A stretch of DNA of 64,000 bases from Antarcticibacterium arcticum (GCF_007993795.1 NZ_CP042476.1:620001-684000); one strand, 5' to 3'; positions 9,311-19,542 are shown, numbered from the stretch's first letter. Notes: a model not told the origin generated them from the sequence alone. Numbers and translations: made by a program.

Positions 9311-11836
9311 ATGGTCAAAACGCAAATTGAATTACCGCTTGTGCTGCCCCAGGTGCCAGATGAAAAGGATACCTGCGTACAGCGGCTTATGGAGCAATTA
9401 CAGACGCGGGAAGGGATCGTGAAGGTGCATCTGGCTGATAAGAAGGAGGCCGGCCAGCCAATGCTGTGTTTTCATTATAACAGCGACCTGATATCCCTGG
9501 ACCGCATAAGGTCGCTGGCAAAAAGCACCGGCGCCGGAATTACCGATACCTACGGGCACCTGCTGTTTGAAGTGGAAGGGGTTAGACACGTAAGACATGC
9601 CCGGAGTGCTGAACAAGCGCTTTTAGGACTTAAAGGGATATTGGAAGCTTCGGTAACCGGCAGCGGATTCATCCGTCTCGAATTTGAGAAAGCCAAAACA
9701 ACTTATGAAAGTTTTGTCACTGTCCTGAAAGAGGAAGGTTTGTCTATAAAAAATGGATCGTTGACACCCAGGGATCTTCAACCGGGTGCTGAAAGAAAAG
9801 TGTTTCCCTACTCCGAAAAATCAGCCTCAAAAAAAGAAGTCCACAGGCATAAGGAAGGGGAAATCCATGAAGCAGGCCACGATCACGTGCACGCCCATGG
9901 AGGAATCTTCGGAAGGAATACCGAACTTATATTTTCCTTTATTTCCGGAGCGCTACTGGCCATAGGCTTCGCTTTTTCCTATAGCTATGCTGTTCCCGAA
10001 TGGGTAAGCCTTGGCTTTTATATAGGGGCCTATATCTCCGGAAGTTATTATACCGCTAAAGAAGCGTTTGAAACAATATCCAGGGGAGGTTTTGAAATCG
10101 ACTTTTTAATGCTGGTTGCCGCAATAGGTGCGGCAATTTTGGGGGAATGGGCCGAAGGGGCTTTATTGTTATTTCTCTTTAGTCTGGGTCATGCTCTGGA
10201 ACATTTCGCCATGAACAAGGCCCGAAAGTCTATTGCTGCCCTGGCAGATCTTAGCCCTAAAACAACCTTACTGAAACGCGATGGAAAGACCGAAGAGGTA
10301 GGGATTGAAACATTGAAAGTTGGCGATATCCTCCTTGTAAAACCCCACAGCAGGATCGCGGCAGATGGGGTTGTGATAAGCGGAAGCAGCAGTGTAGACC
10401 AGGCATCCATTACCGGGGAAAGTGTACCCGTAGATAAGGTGGCGGTAGAAGATAGCACCCGGGAGTATGGAGAAGGGGAGGAAATAAGCGAAAAAAACCG
10501 GGTATTTGCCGGTACCATTAACGGAAACAACAGCCTTGAAATAAAGGTGCTCAAAGAGGCTAAGGATTCTACTCTTGCACGCCTGGTACAACTGGTCAAT
10601 GAGGCTCAAACCCAGAAATCACCCACCCAGTTGCTTACAGATAAATTTGAAAAATATTTTGTGCCCACGGTACTGCTGCTGGTGATCCTGTTGCTGTTTG
10701 CCTTTATGGTGATAGAGGAGCCCTTCAGCGCAAGTTTTTACAGGGCAATGGCTGTGTTGGTGGCTGCCAGCCCTTGTGCTTTGGCAATCTCTACCCCCAG
10801 TGCGGTGCTTAGCGGGGTTGCCCGCGCGGCGAGGGGAGGAGTGCTCATAAAAGGTGGCCGGCCACTGGAAGACCTGGGATCCCTGACCGCCCTGGCCTTT
10901 GACAAGACCGGCACCCTTACCGAAGGAAAACCAAAACTTATCAATGTGTTACCTCTGGCAGATCTGGACGAAACTGAAGTTCTCAAAATTGCGGTAGCGG
11001 TGGAACAGCTCAGCGATCACCCCCTGGCCAGGGCGGTGGTGCGGGATGGAAAACAACGATTGCCTGCATTTGAACAATCGCAGGCCTCCAGGCTTGAGAC
11101 GGTATTGGGCAGGGGAATAATAGCTACCCTGGAGAAGGATCGCATTTATATTGGGAACCTGGATCTCTATGAAGATCTTGATGATGTTAAACCTTCCGAA
11201 GAAATAAGAACAATGGTGCGTGAGCTGGAGGCGGACGGGAAAACCACAATGCTTCTTCGGAAAAATGACACCTATATAGGCGTGCTGGCCTTAATGGACA
11301 CGCCGCGGAAAGCAGCTAAAGCAACCCTTCTGAAGCTGAAAGCGCTTGGCATCAAACGAATGATCATGCTCTCGGGCGACAATCAGCAGGTGGCCAACAC
11401 TATCGCCAAAGAAATTGGCCTTTCCGAAGCCTGGGGTGGTTTGTTGCCGGAAGGAAAAGTCGCTGCCATTAAAAAATTAAAGCAGGAGGAATCAAAGGTG
11501 GCGATGGTGGGAGACGGGGTGAATGATGCCCCGGCAATGGCCCACAGCACTGTAGGAATTGCTATGGGAGCTGCCGTAAGTGATGTGGCCCTGGAAACCG
11601 CTGATATCGCCCTTCTGGCCGACAGGCTGGAAACCCTTCCCTTTGCTATTGGATTGAGCAGAAAGGCAAAAGCCATCATTAAACAAAATCTCTGGGTGAG
11701 TCTGGGGATTGTCGCATTGTTGGTTCCCGCAACAATATTGGGCTTTGCCAATATTGGGGTGGCGGTAGTGATACATGAAGGCTCTACCCTACTGGTGGTG
11801 TTTAATGCACTGCGCCTATTGGCTTATAAGGAGTAG
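9311..11836 (+). CDS. P1B-type heavy-metal ATPase (P1B-4-like, SPC/HEGS motifs)
   Basis: 841 residues. An inner-membrane metal exporter driven by ATP. The N-terminal 150 residues look like two metal-binding-domain folds that lack CxxC. A His-rich linker follows (about 177-198, HRHKEGEIHEAGHDHVHAHGG region). Core motifs: TGES (actuator), SPC at 487-489 in the ion-binding helix, the phosphorylated Asp531 in DKTGT, HP in DHPLARA, GDGVNDAP, and HEGST from His822 in the last helices. SPC plus HEG(S/T) is the signature of the P1B-4 subgroup, which moves Co(II), Fe(II) or Zn/Cd rather than Cu. It is followed at 157 bp by redox genes on the same strand. Confidence 0.88.
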   Translation: MVKTQIELPLVLPQVPDEKDTCVQRLMEQLQTREGIVKVHLADKKEAGQPMLCFHYNSDLISLDRIRSLAKSTGAGITDTYGHLLFEVEGVRHVRHARSAEQALLGLKGILEASVTGSGFIRLEFEKAKTTYESFVTVLKEEGLSIKNGSLTPRDLQPGAERKVFPYSEKSASKKEVHRHKEGEIHEAGHDHVHAHGGIFGRNTELIFSFISGALLAIGFAFSYSYAVPEWVSLGFYIGAYISGSYYTAKEAFETISRGGFEIDFLMLVAAIGAAILGEWAEGALLLFLFSLGHALEHFAMNKARKSIAALADLSPKTTLLKRDGKTEEVGIETLKVGDILLVKPHSRIAADGVVISGSSSVDQASITGESVPVDKVAVEDSTREYGEGEEISEKNRVFAGTINGNNSLEIKVLKEAKDSTLARLVQLVNEAQTQKSPTQLLTDKFEKYFVPTVLLLVILLLFAFMVIEEPFSASFYRAMAVLVAASPCALAISTPSAVLSGVARAARGGVLIKGGRPLEDLGSLTALAFDKTGTLTEGKPKLINVLPLADLDETEVLKIAVAVEQLSDHPLARAVVRDGKQRLPAFEQSQASRLETVLGRGIIATLEKDRIYIGNLDLYEDLDDVKPSEEIRTMVRELEADGKTTMLLRKNDTYIGVLALMDTPRKAAKATLLKLKALGIKRMIMLSGDNQQVANTIAKEIGLSEAWGGLLPEGKVAAIKKLKQEESKVAMVGDGVNDAPAMAHSTVGIAMGAAVSDVALETADIALLADRLETLPFAIGLSRKAKAIIKQNLWVSLGIVALLVPATILGFANIGVAVVIHEGSTLLVVFNALRLLAYKE

Positions 11837-11993
11837 TAATGAGTACTTGTTTTAAGGGAGGACAGCCAAATTTTCGATATGCCCAAATTTTCAGGATCAC
11901 ATTTCAGGGGGTTGAATTTATTAGTTCCTGATTTTATGAACTTTGCAATTCATTTTTTGATTAAATTGGCTGGAATAAACAAAAAAGTAAATT

Positions 11994-12470
11994 GTGAAGC
12001 ATCTCCTGATTTTATTTATTTTTTTTGCCGGGCTGCCGGCGGCATTTAGTCAGCAGGTGAAATTGCTAACGGTCAATGAGCTGCATGAGCGATTGGAGCA
12101 GGGCAGGGATACGACTTATGTTGTGAATTTCTGGGCAACCTGGTGTGCACCCTGTATAAAGGAACTGCCTTATTTTGAAAAATTGCAGGAAGAGAAACGA
12201 AAGGAAAAATTCAAAGTTTTGCTGGTGAGTGTAGATTTTAAGTCGCAGTTGGAAAAGAGGGTGATCCCGTTTGTGGGAAAACACGGTCTTAAAAATGAAG
12301 TTTTTCTCCTGGATGAAAAGGACCAACAGGAATATATAGACAGAATTCACAAAGACTGGAGTGGGGCGATCCCGGCTACATTATTTGTAAAAGGAAAGAA
12401 TCAAAAGTTTATAGAAAAGGAATTCACCTATTCTCAATTGCTTTCAGAATATAACAAATTCATTAAATAA
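11994..12470 (+). CDS. Exported TlpA-like thioredoxin
   Basis: 158 residues, start GTG at 11994 giving MKHLLILFIFFAGLPAAFSQQ, a signal peptide. The thioredoxin fold carries the active-site WCAPC in FWATWCAPCIKELP and the cis-proline region GAIPATLF. Such TlpA/ResA-like proteins reduce disulfides in the periplasm. It is 8 bp upstream of the next redox gene and probably shares a transcript with it and perhaps with the metal ATPase. The partner protein is unknown. Confidence 0.85.
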   Translation: MKHLLILFIFFAGLPAAFSQQVKLLTVNELHERLEQGRDTTYVVNFWATWCAPCIKELPYFEKLQEEKRKEKFKVLLVSVDFKSQLEKRVIPFVGKHGLKNEVFLLDEKDQQEYIDRIHKDWSGAIPATLFVKGKNQKFIEKEFTYSQLLSEYNKFIK

Positions 12471-12478
12471 TTACTACT

Positions 12479-13087
12479 ATGAAGATTTCAGCTTTATTTG
12501 CATTCCTGCTTTGTGGCCTGCTAGCCACGGCCCAGATCAACACCCTTGAAACAGGTGCTGCCGCGCCCGGCTTCAGTTTAAAGAATATTGACGGGAACAT
12601 GGTTTCTCCAAAAAATTATCCTGATGCCAAAGGATTTATCCTGGTTTTCACTGCCAACACCTGCCCATATGCCATCGCCTATGAGTCGCGCCTGGTTGAA
12701 CTTGATAAAAAGTTCTCTTCGCTGGGGTATCCCGTGATTGCCATAAATCCTAATCCGCAATCAATTTCAGCCGGAGATAGTTATGAGAAAATGCAGGTCA
12801 AGGCTAAAGAAGCAAATTTCAGTTTTCCATATCTTTTGGATGAAGGTCAAAAAATCACCAATTTGTATGGAGCGCGGGTGACACCCCATATTTTTCTGCT
12901 TCAAAAAGAGGGAGCGCTATTAAAGATAGTTTATACAGGTGCTATAGATAATGACACCGAGGGCAATAATCCAGATAAGATAAAATATGTGGAAAACGCC
13001 ATCGCTTCGCTGGAAAAGGGAGAAAATATTGAGGTGACTGCTACCAAAGCCATTGGCTGTACAGTCAAACGGCCGGCGGTTAAATAA
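12479..13087 (+). CDS. Exported redoxin (AhpC/TSA-like) protein
   Basis: 202 residues with a signal peptide (cleavage near ATAQ-I). Peroxiredoxin-like pattern: GAAAPGFSLKNIDG at the start, then FTANTCPYA with a single cysteine where thioredoxins have CxxC, and VTPHIFLL as the cis-proline loop. It lacks the second active-site cysteine but has another near the C-terminus (IGCTVKR, about residue 195). This is typical of the 'thioredoxin family protein' with NTCP(Y/F/W)A common in Bacteroidota. It may be a periplasmic thiol peroxidase partnered by the TlpA-like protein just upstream. Confidence 0.8.
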   Translation: MKISALFAFLLCGLLATAQINTLETGAAAPGFSLKNIDGNMVSPKNYPDAKGFILVFTANTCPYAIAYESRLVELDKKFSSLGYPVIAINPNPQSISAGDSYEKMQVKAKEANFSFPYLLDEGQKITNLYGARVTPHIFLLQKEGALLKIVYTGAIDNDTEGNNPDKIKYVENAIASLEKGENIEVTATKAIGCTVKRPAVK

Positions 13088-13109
13088 TGGATACTGTACT
13101 TCAGCCCGA

Positions 13110-13202
13110 GTTTATGGAATGGCCTATATGGTTATTCCGGTGGCTGCCAGTGAACGGTATTGGTTTCGGTTCAAGGATGGAAGGGTAGAGGTTATTGAAT
13201 AG
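13110..13202 (+). pseudogene. Duplicated 3' fragment of the lipoprotein gene
   Basis: Thirty codons that match the C-terminus of the 8474-9077 gene (VYGMAYMVIPVAASERYW..KDGRVEVIE), with a Tyr-to-Phe change and a TAG stop. There is no start codon or signal peptide, so it is a remnant brought by the duplication. Confidence 0.8.
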
Positions 13203-13400
13203 TAAGTAACAGTAATATCTAAAGGGTAGTATTGAACCGCAAGGCAGATCTGATCTCCCGAATGAGCAATATAAAAGTAAAAGCCTGGAGTCAGGTGGAT
13301 GAATTTCTAATATCTAAATTTTAAATTCTAATATCTCACTCCTGACTCCAAACTCTTAACTTTTATCTAAACTCCTAACCTGCCTGTAGCAGGCAGGCTC
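13110..13400. repeat. Direct repeat, copy 2
   Basis: Second copy of the 8982-9264 repeat, including the CCTGCC..GGCAGG palindrome at its right edge (13378-13398). Recombination between the copies would remove the metal ATPase and both redox genes. Confidence 0.85.
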
Positions 13401-13415
13401 TTAATTCAAATCTGG

Positions 13416-14867
13416 TTACCCCCTGGTTAACCAGCCTCTTCTGCTGGCGGTGGCCATAGCATAAGGGGTGATCCAGAACAACCCGAACGTATAGAAAATA
13501 CTGTATGAGTAGATCCAGAACGCTTCGGTTATATTATACTTCTTTGCATAAAAGAATGCCGGAAGGCTTGAGAAAATTAAAATACTCAATAGTGTTGAAC
13601 TTATAAACAAAACGGGATGTGCAATAAGTAAAATGAACATCATCAGGATAAGAGGATACGCGGTGATCATACCCATCCACTGGTTGAGCAATAAGATACG
13701 GGTCCCGGACCTTGATCCTTCCCTGAATGGTTTAAAAGCAAATTTGGACATCATTAGGTTCTCACGCACATTACTCCTTTCCCAACGGGTAAACATTTTA
13801 TGCAGGCTGCTGTATTTTTCTGGAATATTGGTAAGTACATAGGCATTTCGCTGAAACATTACATGGAAGCCTTGTTTCAGGATCATATTGGTCATTGCCC
13901 GGTCTTCTCCAATATCTGTAGGTTGACCCATAAAAGTTTGATTCATCCATTCTTCCAGGCAGTTCATTACCGCATTCCTGCGATACCCCGCCAATGCACC
14001 CGGGGTACATAGAACAGATCCCAATACACTTTGTGCAGACCTTATGAATTCAAAACTAAACACAAAGCTCACATTCAGCATACGTGGAATGATCGCCTTT
14101 TGATTATTCAACACACGTACATTTCCTGCTACTGCACCACAATTTTCATTAGTTATAAAAGGAGATACCAGGTTGCGCAAAGTATCCTCTTCTACGATAG
14201 AATCACTGTCTACAGTTACAAATACATCTCCTGTTCCAAGGTTGAATCCACGGTAAAGCGCGTGTCTTTTTCCCTGGTTATGCGGCTGCTGATAAATAGA
14301 AACACGGTCTCCCAGCTCCTTCTTTGCTTTTTGCATCCACTCCCAGGTATCATCCTTACTACCATCATCTATGGCGATCAATTGTAATTTTTCAGCCGGA
14401 TAACTGCTGTTCACCAGACTTTGAAGGGTAGAATAAACCAGTTTCCCTTCATTGTATGCCGGTACGATAACGGTACAGGTAGGTAATTCTTCATTGCTTA
14501 CAGAAGCCACAGGCTTGTACCGAAAGAACAATTTGGCAATATAGGCAAGGAACCCCAGCCTGAACAATAACAGGGAAATTCCAACTATAAGCAGGATCAT
14601 TCCTCCCAGGGTATCCATTCGGTTCATATTCATTTCCTCGATTTGCGGCTGCAACAGGTATACAGAATATGCCGCGCCAATAAGAAGTGCAAAAGTCCCC
14701 GCTAAAATGGAAACGTGTCGCTTAGTGAAAATTGCTTTCTTATAGCTTCCGGAAACCCCTTCCTGATCGGTTTTTCCGGAGGTAAGTTCTTCTTGGGTGG
14801 GTGTATCAACAAAATTTAATTTTTCAGCCGTAACTGAAGAGCTTAATTTAATTTGTTCTGCAATCAT
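13416..14867 (-). CDS. Membrane glycosyltransferase family 2 (hyaluronan/chitin synthase-like)
   Basis: 483 residues. Two membrane helices at the N-terminus (about 50-115) and several at the C-terminus (about 385-475) flank a cytosolic GT2 domain. Motifs: TVIVPAYNEG, IDDGSKDD, the metal-binding VDSDS, the acceptor-region GED in TDIGEDRAM, and RWERS as the (Q/R)xxRW equivalent. The order matches processive synthases such as NodC and HasA, so it should polymerise and export a beta-linked polysaccharide from UDP-sugars. No other exopolysaccharide genes are adjacent, so the polymer is unknown. Confidence 0.82.
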   Translation of the reverse strand: MIAEQIKLSSSVTAEKLNFVDTPTQEELTSGKTDQEGVSGSYKKAIFTKRHVSILAGTFALLIGAAYSVYLLQPQIEEMNMNRMDTLGGMILLIVGISLLLFRLGFLAYIAKLFFRYKPVASVSNEELPTCTVIVPAYNEGKLVYSTLQSLVNSSYPAEKLQLIAIDDGSKDDTWEWMQKAKKELGDRVSIYQQPHNQGKRHALYRGFNLGTGDVFVTVDSDSIVEEDTLRNLVSPFITNENCGAVAGNVRVLNNQKAIIPRMLNVSFVFSFEFIRSAQSVLGSVLCTPGALAGYRRNAVMNCLEEWMNQTFMGQPTDIGEDRAMTNMILKQGFHVMFQRNAYVLTNIPEKYSSLHKMFTRWERSNVRENLMMSKFAFKPFREGSRSGTRILLLNQWMGMITAYPLILMMFILLIAHPVLFISSTLLSILIFSSLPAFFYAKKYNITEAFWIYSYSIFYTFGLFWITPYAMATASRRGWLTRG

Positions 14868-15550
14868 CTTATTATATAAATTTTAATCAATTAATTCTCG
14901 GGGGGATTGACTTCCTGCTGAAGTCATCAAACATTGGTCATTCTTAATTCCACTTTTCATTACCAATTTATATACCGCGAAACAAATCCCTGCTAATCAG
15001 CTTCACTTCGTATTAATATGGGGGAAAAATTGTGGGGAAACCGGCAAAGTTGGGGATTTAATACCCACAATAAAGCGCGTGAATTACCGGCAGGCGGAGG
15101 CAGGAGGCTACTCTAAAGCATGCTTCCTTTAAATTTGGTGAATAATTTATGGGTAATGATGGATGATACAGCAGGTTCTGATCGCATTGGGTAGTAATGA
15201 TTATTAAAATATGTGATCATTTGCCGTTATAGGAAAACTTATTAAACCCTAAAGATCTGTAGGGGGTATTGCCTTAAAATGATTCGGCCTACAGAAGTTT
15301 TATTCGATTTTTAAGATTGCAAAAGTAATAATTTCGAAAATAACTTTCCCACAATTAATCTTTATAAAAATTGCACCCAAATCTCCAATAACTGGTTGAT
15401 TATTAATCATAAGCACTTTATTTATGATTTATTATCAGTAAATTTAGAAGGTGCCTTTGGTAAATCCTGTTAAATACAATACCAGAACATGTACATATGG
15501 TTGGTCTTTTACCCACCATCCCGCTAATATTTTAATCATACATCCTTTTA
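14868..15550. other. 683-bp divergent intergenic region
   Basis: No ORF seen. It separates the divergent glycosyltransferase and beta-barrel genes and must hold both promoters. There is a small palindrome GATTATTAATC near 15396. Its length suggests a regulated promoter or an unrecognised small RNA, but nothing specific can be shown. Confidence 0.3.
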
Positions 15551-16705
15551 ATGATAAAGTCCTTTTTAATTGGTTTTTTCTTATTAATCCATATGTTGTC
15601 TTACCCTCAGGCTAAAGACAGCGTGGCTCGACCGGTTTTGCCAATAGAAAAGATCGAACTCCTGAAGAATATAAATTTTACATTTGATATGCGCGTGGAA
15701 TTCCAGGCTTACACTTTTAGGGGAGGTGATAATTATTACAATGGGATCCAATTTCAAAATGGTTTTACAGCCCTTGGAATTTCAGGGAAAGTACATGAGA
15801 GGGTACATTTTACTTTCAGAAATCGCTTTAATAAAAACAGGGATGTACAAACGCTGGATCGTTTAGGGAATGATATTGAATTGGCTAATATTAATATTGA
15901 GCTAAACCCTAAGTTTAATCTACTATTGGGAAAAATGAATGCCTTTTACGGGGGATATGAGTATGAATTCAGCCCCCTGTATGTTCTGGAATATAATGAT
16001 GTTTTCAACAATGTCCTGGCTTTTGTTACAGGGGCCGGAATTACGTATCAGGCCTTTGAGAATCATAATTTTGGGTTGCAGGTTTTAAACTCCCGTACCA
16101 TGCATTATGACGATCTTTACGGCGATGTTGTGGCAGAAAATATTAGGGAGCCCGACTGGCCGGTAGCGGTTGTTGCAAACTGGCGTGGAAACTTTTTTGA
16201 TGGAAAATTTCAAACCATTTATAGCCTGAGCCATTCCAACGAAGTGAAGAACAGGGGCACTACATTTTTTACATTGGGAAATAAATACCAAAACCGGGAC
16301 CTTACCCTTATGTATGACTTTCAATATAGCTTTGAAGAAGTGGATACAAAGGGTGTTATGACCAATCTTTTTAATGACGGCTCCATAGCAGAGGAGGTGT
16401 TGTATATTGAAAACTGGTTACGGGCAGAATATAGATTTAATCCCAAATTAAGCGGGTTATTAACACTTATGACCAGCAGTGCCTACGCTAAGATTGAAGA
16501 TAACCAGAAACACATGAGAAGAAGCTACGGCGTAATCCCTACCATTTATTACAGTCCGTTTAAGAATTTTGATATGCGGTTTTTCCTGGCCTATATTGGC
16601 CGGTATTTTGACCATTCAAATTATGCCATTGAAAATTTTGAGGCATCAAATTATAATAAAAATGAGGTAAGAGCAGGGATTATTGCTCCTTTGCTGCTTT
16701 TTTAG
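15551..16705 (+). CDS. Outer-membrane beta-barrel (porin-like) protein
   Basis: 384 residues with a signal peptide ending near SYPQA. The mature chain alternates polar and hydrophobic residues in amphipathic strands (for example VHFTFRNRFN, NFGLQVLNSRTM, LTLMYDFQYSFEE) and ends in a hydrophobic strand with a terminal Phe, the usual outer-membrane barrel C-terminus. It resembles the phosphate-selective-porin-like proteins of Bacteroidota, which are often found alone. The substrate is unknown. It is the last chromosomal gene before the island. Confidence 0.75.
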   Translation: MIKSFLIGFFLLIHMLSYPQAKDSVARPVLPIEKIELLKNINFTFDMRVEFQAYTFRGGDNYYNGIQFQNGFTALGISGKVHERVHFTFRNRFNKNRDVQTLDRLGNDIELANINIELNPKFNLLLGKMNAFYGGYEYEFSPLYVLEYNDVFNNVLAFVTGAGITYQAFENHNFGLQVLNSRTMHYDDLYGDVVAENIREPDWPVAVVANWRGNFFDGKFQTIYSLSHSNEVKNRGTTFFTLGNKYQNRDLTLMYDFQYSFEEVDTKGVMTNLFNDGSIAEEVLYIENWLRAEYRFNPKLSGLLTLMTSSAYAKIEDNQKHMRRSYGVIPTIYYSPFKNFDMRFFLAYIGRYFDHSNYAIENFEASNYNKNEVRAGIIAPLLLF

Positions 16706-16803
16706 GCTTAGGCCGGAATTTCAAAATTATATCAGGAACGCTTCTTCATTATTTCTTTCGCCTTCCGGCTCAGTAAAAACCACCCGGCCTTCTAACGAAT
16801 TGA

Positions 16804-16825
16804 TTTACTTCCCAATACAGAAGTT
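16804..16825. repeat. Left attachment site (attL/attR), duplicated mnmE tail
   Basis: The sequence shares CCAATACAGAA and 19 of 22 positions with the mnmE 3' end at 55291-55312. On the minus strand it encodes ..DNFCIGK-stop, preceded by LGK, so it is a remnant of an MnmE C-terminus. The differences are at synonymous positions in the GK codons, as if it came from another strain's mnmE. Confidence 0.8.
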
Positions 16826-16983
16826 GTCTTTTCCCAAAATACTAGAGGTTCCCGAAAATTGAGGTGTAATCTAGGTACACAGCCATTCTAACATGTTGAA
16901 AAAAATTCATAAAATATTATCAAATATTTAATCTTTGGTAATTTCCCCGGTGAGCTCACCAGTGAGTTCTCCAATAGTTCCTC

Positions 16984-19542
16984 CTAAAGTTCACCTGCTC
17001 CTTTAAGACCATTTTCGGAACGAGTTAATAACTGTAAATTTTCTTCTACCGTAAGACCATGATAACTTATTGGAATTATATGATCAATCTGAAAATCCAA
17101 TTTATTTTTGCTTCTAAAATTTCCTGTTGCGCTCACATAATATCCATCTTTATCTCGATTTTTCTCATAGATTTTATCACTAAGGTATTTCCAATACTGT
17201 GGATTAAATTCTCTTATCTTATGCATCGACAACTTTTCAAGCGGTCGAAGTTCTTTAGTATCTGTTGGAAGGATGGATGATTTTTTGAACAATTCCGGGT
17301 TACTAACTTTGCGGATAGCCAAGTCTACTTCGTTTAGGAAGTATTCTTTTTTATAACCAAAAAAAGCCTTCCATTCGGTTTCATTACTTTCCCAAAGTTC
17401 GTTTTTGAACTCCATTGCTTCTGATTGGCGGAGATCTTTTGAATAAATATCTTGTGCGATCCGTGTGACATTAAAATTCTCTCGGTTTTGAAATTCTATA
17501 TATTTTGGTATTTCGCCGGTTTGAGCATAGAACAAAAGCACATCTTTTATGTCTTGTTCTGAATAACCGGGATATTTCTCACAGCCAAAGAAAAATAGTT
17601 CCTCTACTTTTTTCTCAAGATCGTTTAAATCATTTTCGGTTAGATCATCTCTTTCTGATAAACTTTGATGTTTAAAAAAGAAAGGTAAACCATTCATGAA
17701 ATCAATGTAAGATTGCTCAATATTATTATAAATTAATATTTCACAATTCTTCTCAAGCTCCTCATCTACTAAATGTTTTAAAAGTGAAAAATGATAAATT
17801 CCTAACGGAATTCTTTCAATGAAGTCTAAGGAAGTCAGCTTCTTTCTGGTTGCTTCATCTATTAAGTTATTTGCAAGAAGGGCAAACTCTTCAATTTTTT
17901 GTAGAGATATCAGGCGTGTAAGGTGTTTGTTTCTTTCGCCGGAATCCTTGGTATTATCAATATGTTCTTCAACAATTAATTGTTCAGGATTAACCCAGCT
18001 TACTTTATCCTTCCAATCATCAATAAAACTCACGATAAAAGCTTTTTCGGTTCCCCCGGCCTTTAATCCCCTTAATCCTCTGCCTATCATCTGGGTCATA
18101 AGAATTGAGGAAATAGTTGGCCGGGCAAGGAAGATGGTCTGCACCTCGGGAAGATCGGTTCCCTCGGTAAGAATATTTACATTTATTAAAACTTCTATAT
18201 CTCCACGGCGAAATTGATCTATTTTTTCTTTGTTTTCTTGTTGGGAAATATTTGAGCCTGTTATTCTATCTTTAATAGCAGATACGACGAAATCCGCTTT
18301 TATCCCCCGATCATTAAATAATGACTTTAGAGCAATAGCATTATTTACATTAAGAGCAAATACAAGGGTTTGTTTGTATCTTAGTTTTTCCTTCAGATAT
18401 TGATTAACGATTACAGCATTCCTTTGACTATTCTTTGCGATTGAATCGGCTACATCTTTACCAATAGATTCAATATCAAAATATTTTAAATTATCCAGTT
18501 GTTTTTCTGTAAGCTGACTAGTCATATCAAAATCGGTCTGAATTTCTTCAAAAACAGGTTCCGAAAGAATACCCCGTGCTATTAATGTTCGAAGATCTAC
18601 TTTATAAATAATATCATTAGTAAAAACCTTTTGAAGTGCTCCCTGTTCGTTTTCTGCAGTACGAAATGGAGTAGCAGTTAAACCTAGAATTTTAAATTTG
18701 CTAACTTTTTCTCCTATCTTTTCTATTAATTTTTTATAGGTTTTCGCTGTTGCATGGTGTGCTTCGTCTATAACTAAAAAGACTTCATCCTGACCTTTTA
18801 ACCAATTGTTGTATAAGTGGTCAAATCCCGAATTAAGGCTGTCCTTGCTTGAAATAACAAGATCATCAGTTGGTTTTATATTTACAGGTTTATCATGGAT
18901 CCCGGAAATGATTCTGTAGTTGAATGAAGATTTTTTACCAAAAACATCTTTATATGCGAGACGTTCGTGAAAAGTGGCCTTTGCCTGTTCCAGAAGCTCA
19001 TGCCTATGAGCGATCCACAGAACCTTCTTGCCTTCAGCCAAATAATTTTGAGCTAACCAATATGCAGCCGTTAGCGTTTTTCCTCCCCCTGTGGGCAACA
19101 CCAGCAAGCCTGAAAAAATATTTCCATTAGATCTTCTAATTTGAGAATGTAATTTTTGGATGGCTTCCTCCTGATGTTTATACAATCTTATACCACTGTC
19201 CTCATTTACCACTGAAATTGTTCCTGCATCATTATTGCTAACTTTTTCCTTTCCTACGTTCATTGTTGTTTCTTTTCTTTTATGACCATTATATCTCAAA
19301 GTGATTGTTTCTCCACGTTTAAAATCTGCAACCGAGTTCAGCTTTTTTCTTCCTTTCCAAATAGAAATATTATTTTTTTTGAAATGGGTGTCTATTTGCT
19401 CAATGACTTCAAATTTCCTCCTGCCACCCATTCCGAACCAGTTTAAGAAATTTTCGTATTTGCGATATATTAAACCTCTTTCATCAAATCTGATCAGCTC
19501 GATAATATTATTGCAGCTATGTTGTAGATTATCCTGCTCCAT
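16984..19542 (-). CDS. SF2 DEAD/DEAH helicase with C-terminal HNH nuclease domain
   Basis: 852 residues. An N-terminal 110 residues of unknown fold are followed by an SF2 core: Walker A LPTGGGKT (about 149-157), DEAH in VIDEAHHAT, TATPF, and motif VI MTQMIGRGLRG. The last 60 residues form an HNH-type site: IDHIIPISYHGLTVEENLQLL, then N..KG. A helicase that unwinds or translocates on DNA fused to a nuclease fits a restriction-like defence role. It is the last gene of a long co-directional series and is 143 bp from the next gene. I cannot tie it to a named system. Confidence 0.8.
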   Translation of the reverse strand: MEQDNLQHSCNNIIELIRFDERGLIYRKYENFLNWFGMGGRRKFEVIEQIDTHFKKNNISIWKGRKKLNSVADFKRGETITLRYNGHKRKETTMNVGKEKVSNNDAGTISVVNEDSGIRLYKHQEEAIQKLHSQIRRSNGNIFSGLLVLPTGGGKTLTAAYWLAQNYLAEGKKVLWIAHRHELLEQAKATFHERLAYKDVFGKKSSFNYRIISGIHDKPVNIKPTDDLVISSKDSLNSGFDHLYNNWLKGQDEVFLVIDEAHHATAKTYKKLIEKIGEKVSKFKILGLTATPFRTAENEQGALQKVFTNDIIYKVDLRTLIARGILSEPVFEEIQTDFDMTSQLTEKQLDNLKYFDIESIGKDVADSIAKNSQRNAVIVNQYLKEKLRYKQTLVFALNVNNAIALKSLFNDRGIKADFVVSAIKDRITGSNISQQENKEKIDQFRRGDIEVLINVNILTEGTDLPEVQTIFLARPTISSILMTQMIGRGLRGLKAGGTEKAFIVSFIDDWKDKVSWVNPEQLIVEEHIDNTKDSGERNKHLTRLISLQKIEEFALLANNLIDEATRKKLTSLDFIERIPLGIYHFSLLKHLVDEELEKNCEILIYNNIEQSYIDFMNGLPFFFKHQSLSERDDLTENDLNDLEKKVEELFFFGCEKYPGYSEQDIKDVLLFYAQTGEIPKYIEFQNRENFNVTRIAQDIYSKDLRQSEAMEFKNELWESNETEWKAFFGYKKEYFLNEVDLAIRKVSNPELFKKSSILPTDTKELRPLEKLSMHKIREFNPQYWKYLSDKIYEKNRDKDGYYVSATGNFRSKNKLDFQIDHIIPISYHGLTVEENLQLLTRSENGLKGAGEL

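Noticed and set aside
10189..11776. Several antisense ORFs in the metal ATPase gene
   Set aside because: G+C-rich antisense frames of a well-supported coding region.
8982..13400. Composite transposon
   Set aside because: The flanking repeats hold part of a lipoprotein gene, with no transposase or terminal inverted repeats.
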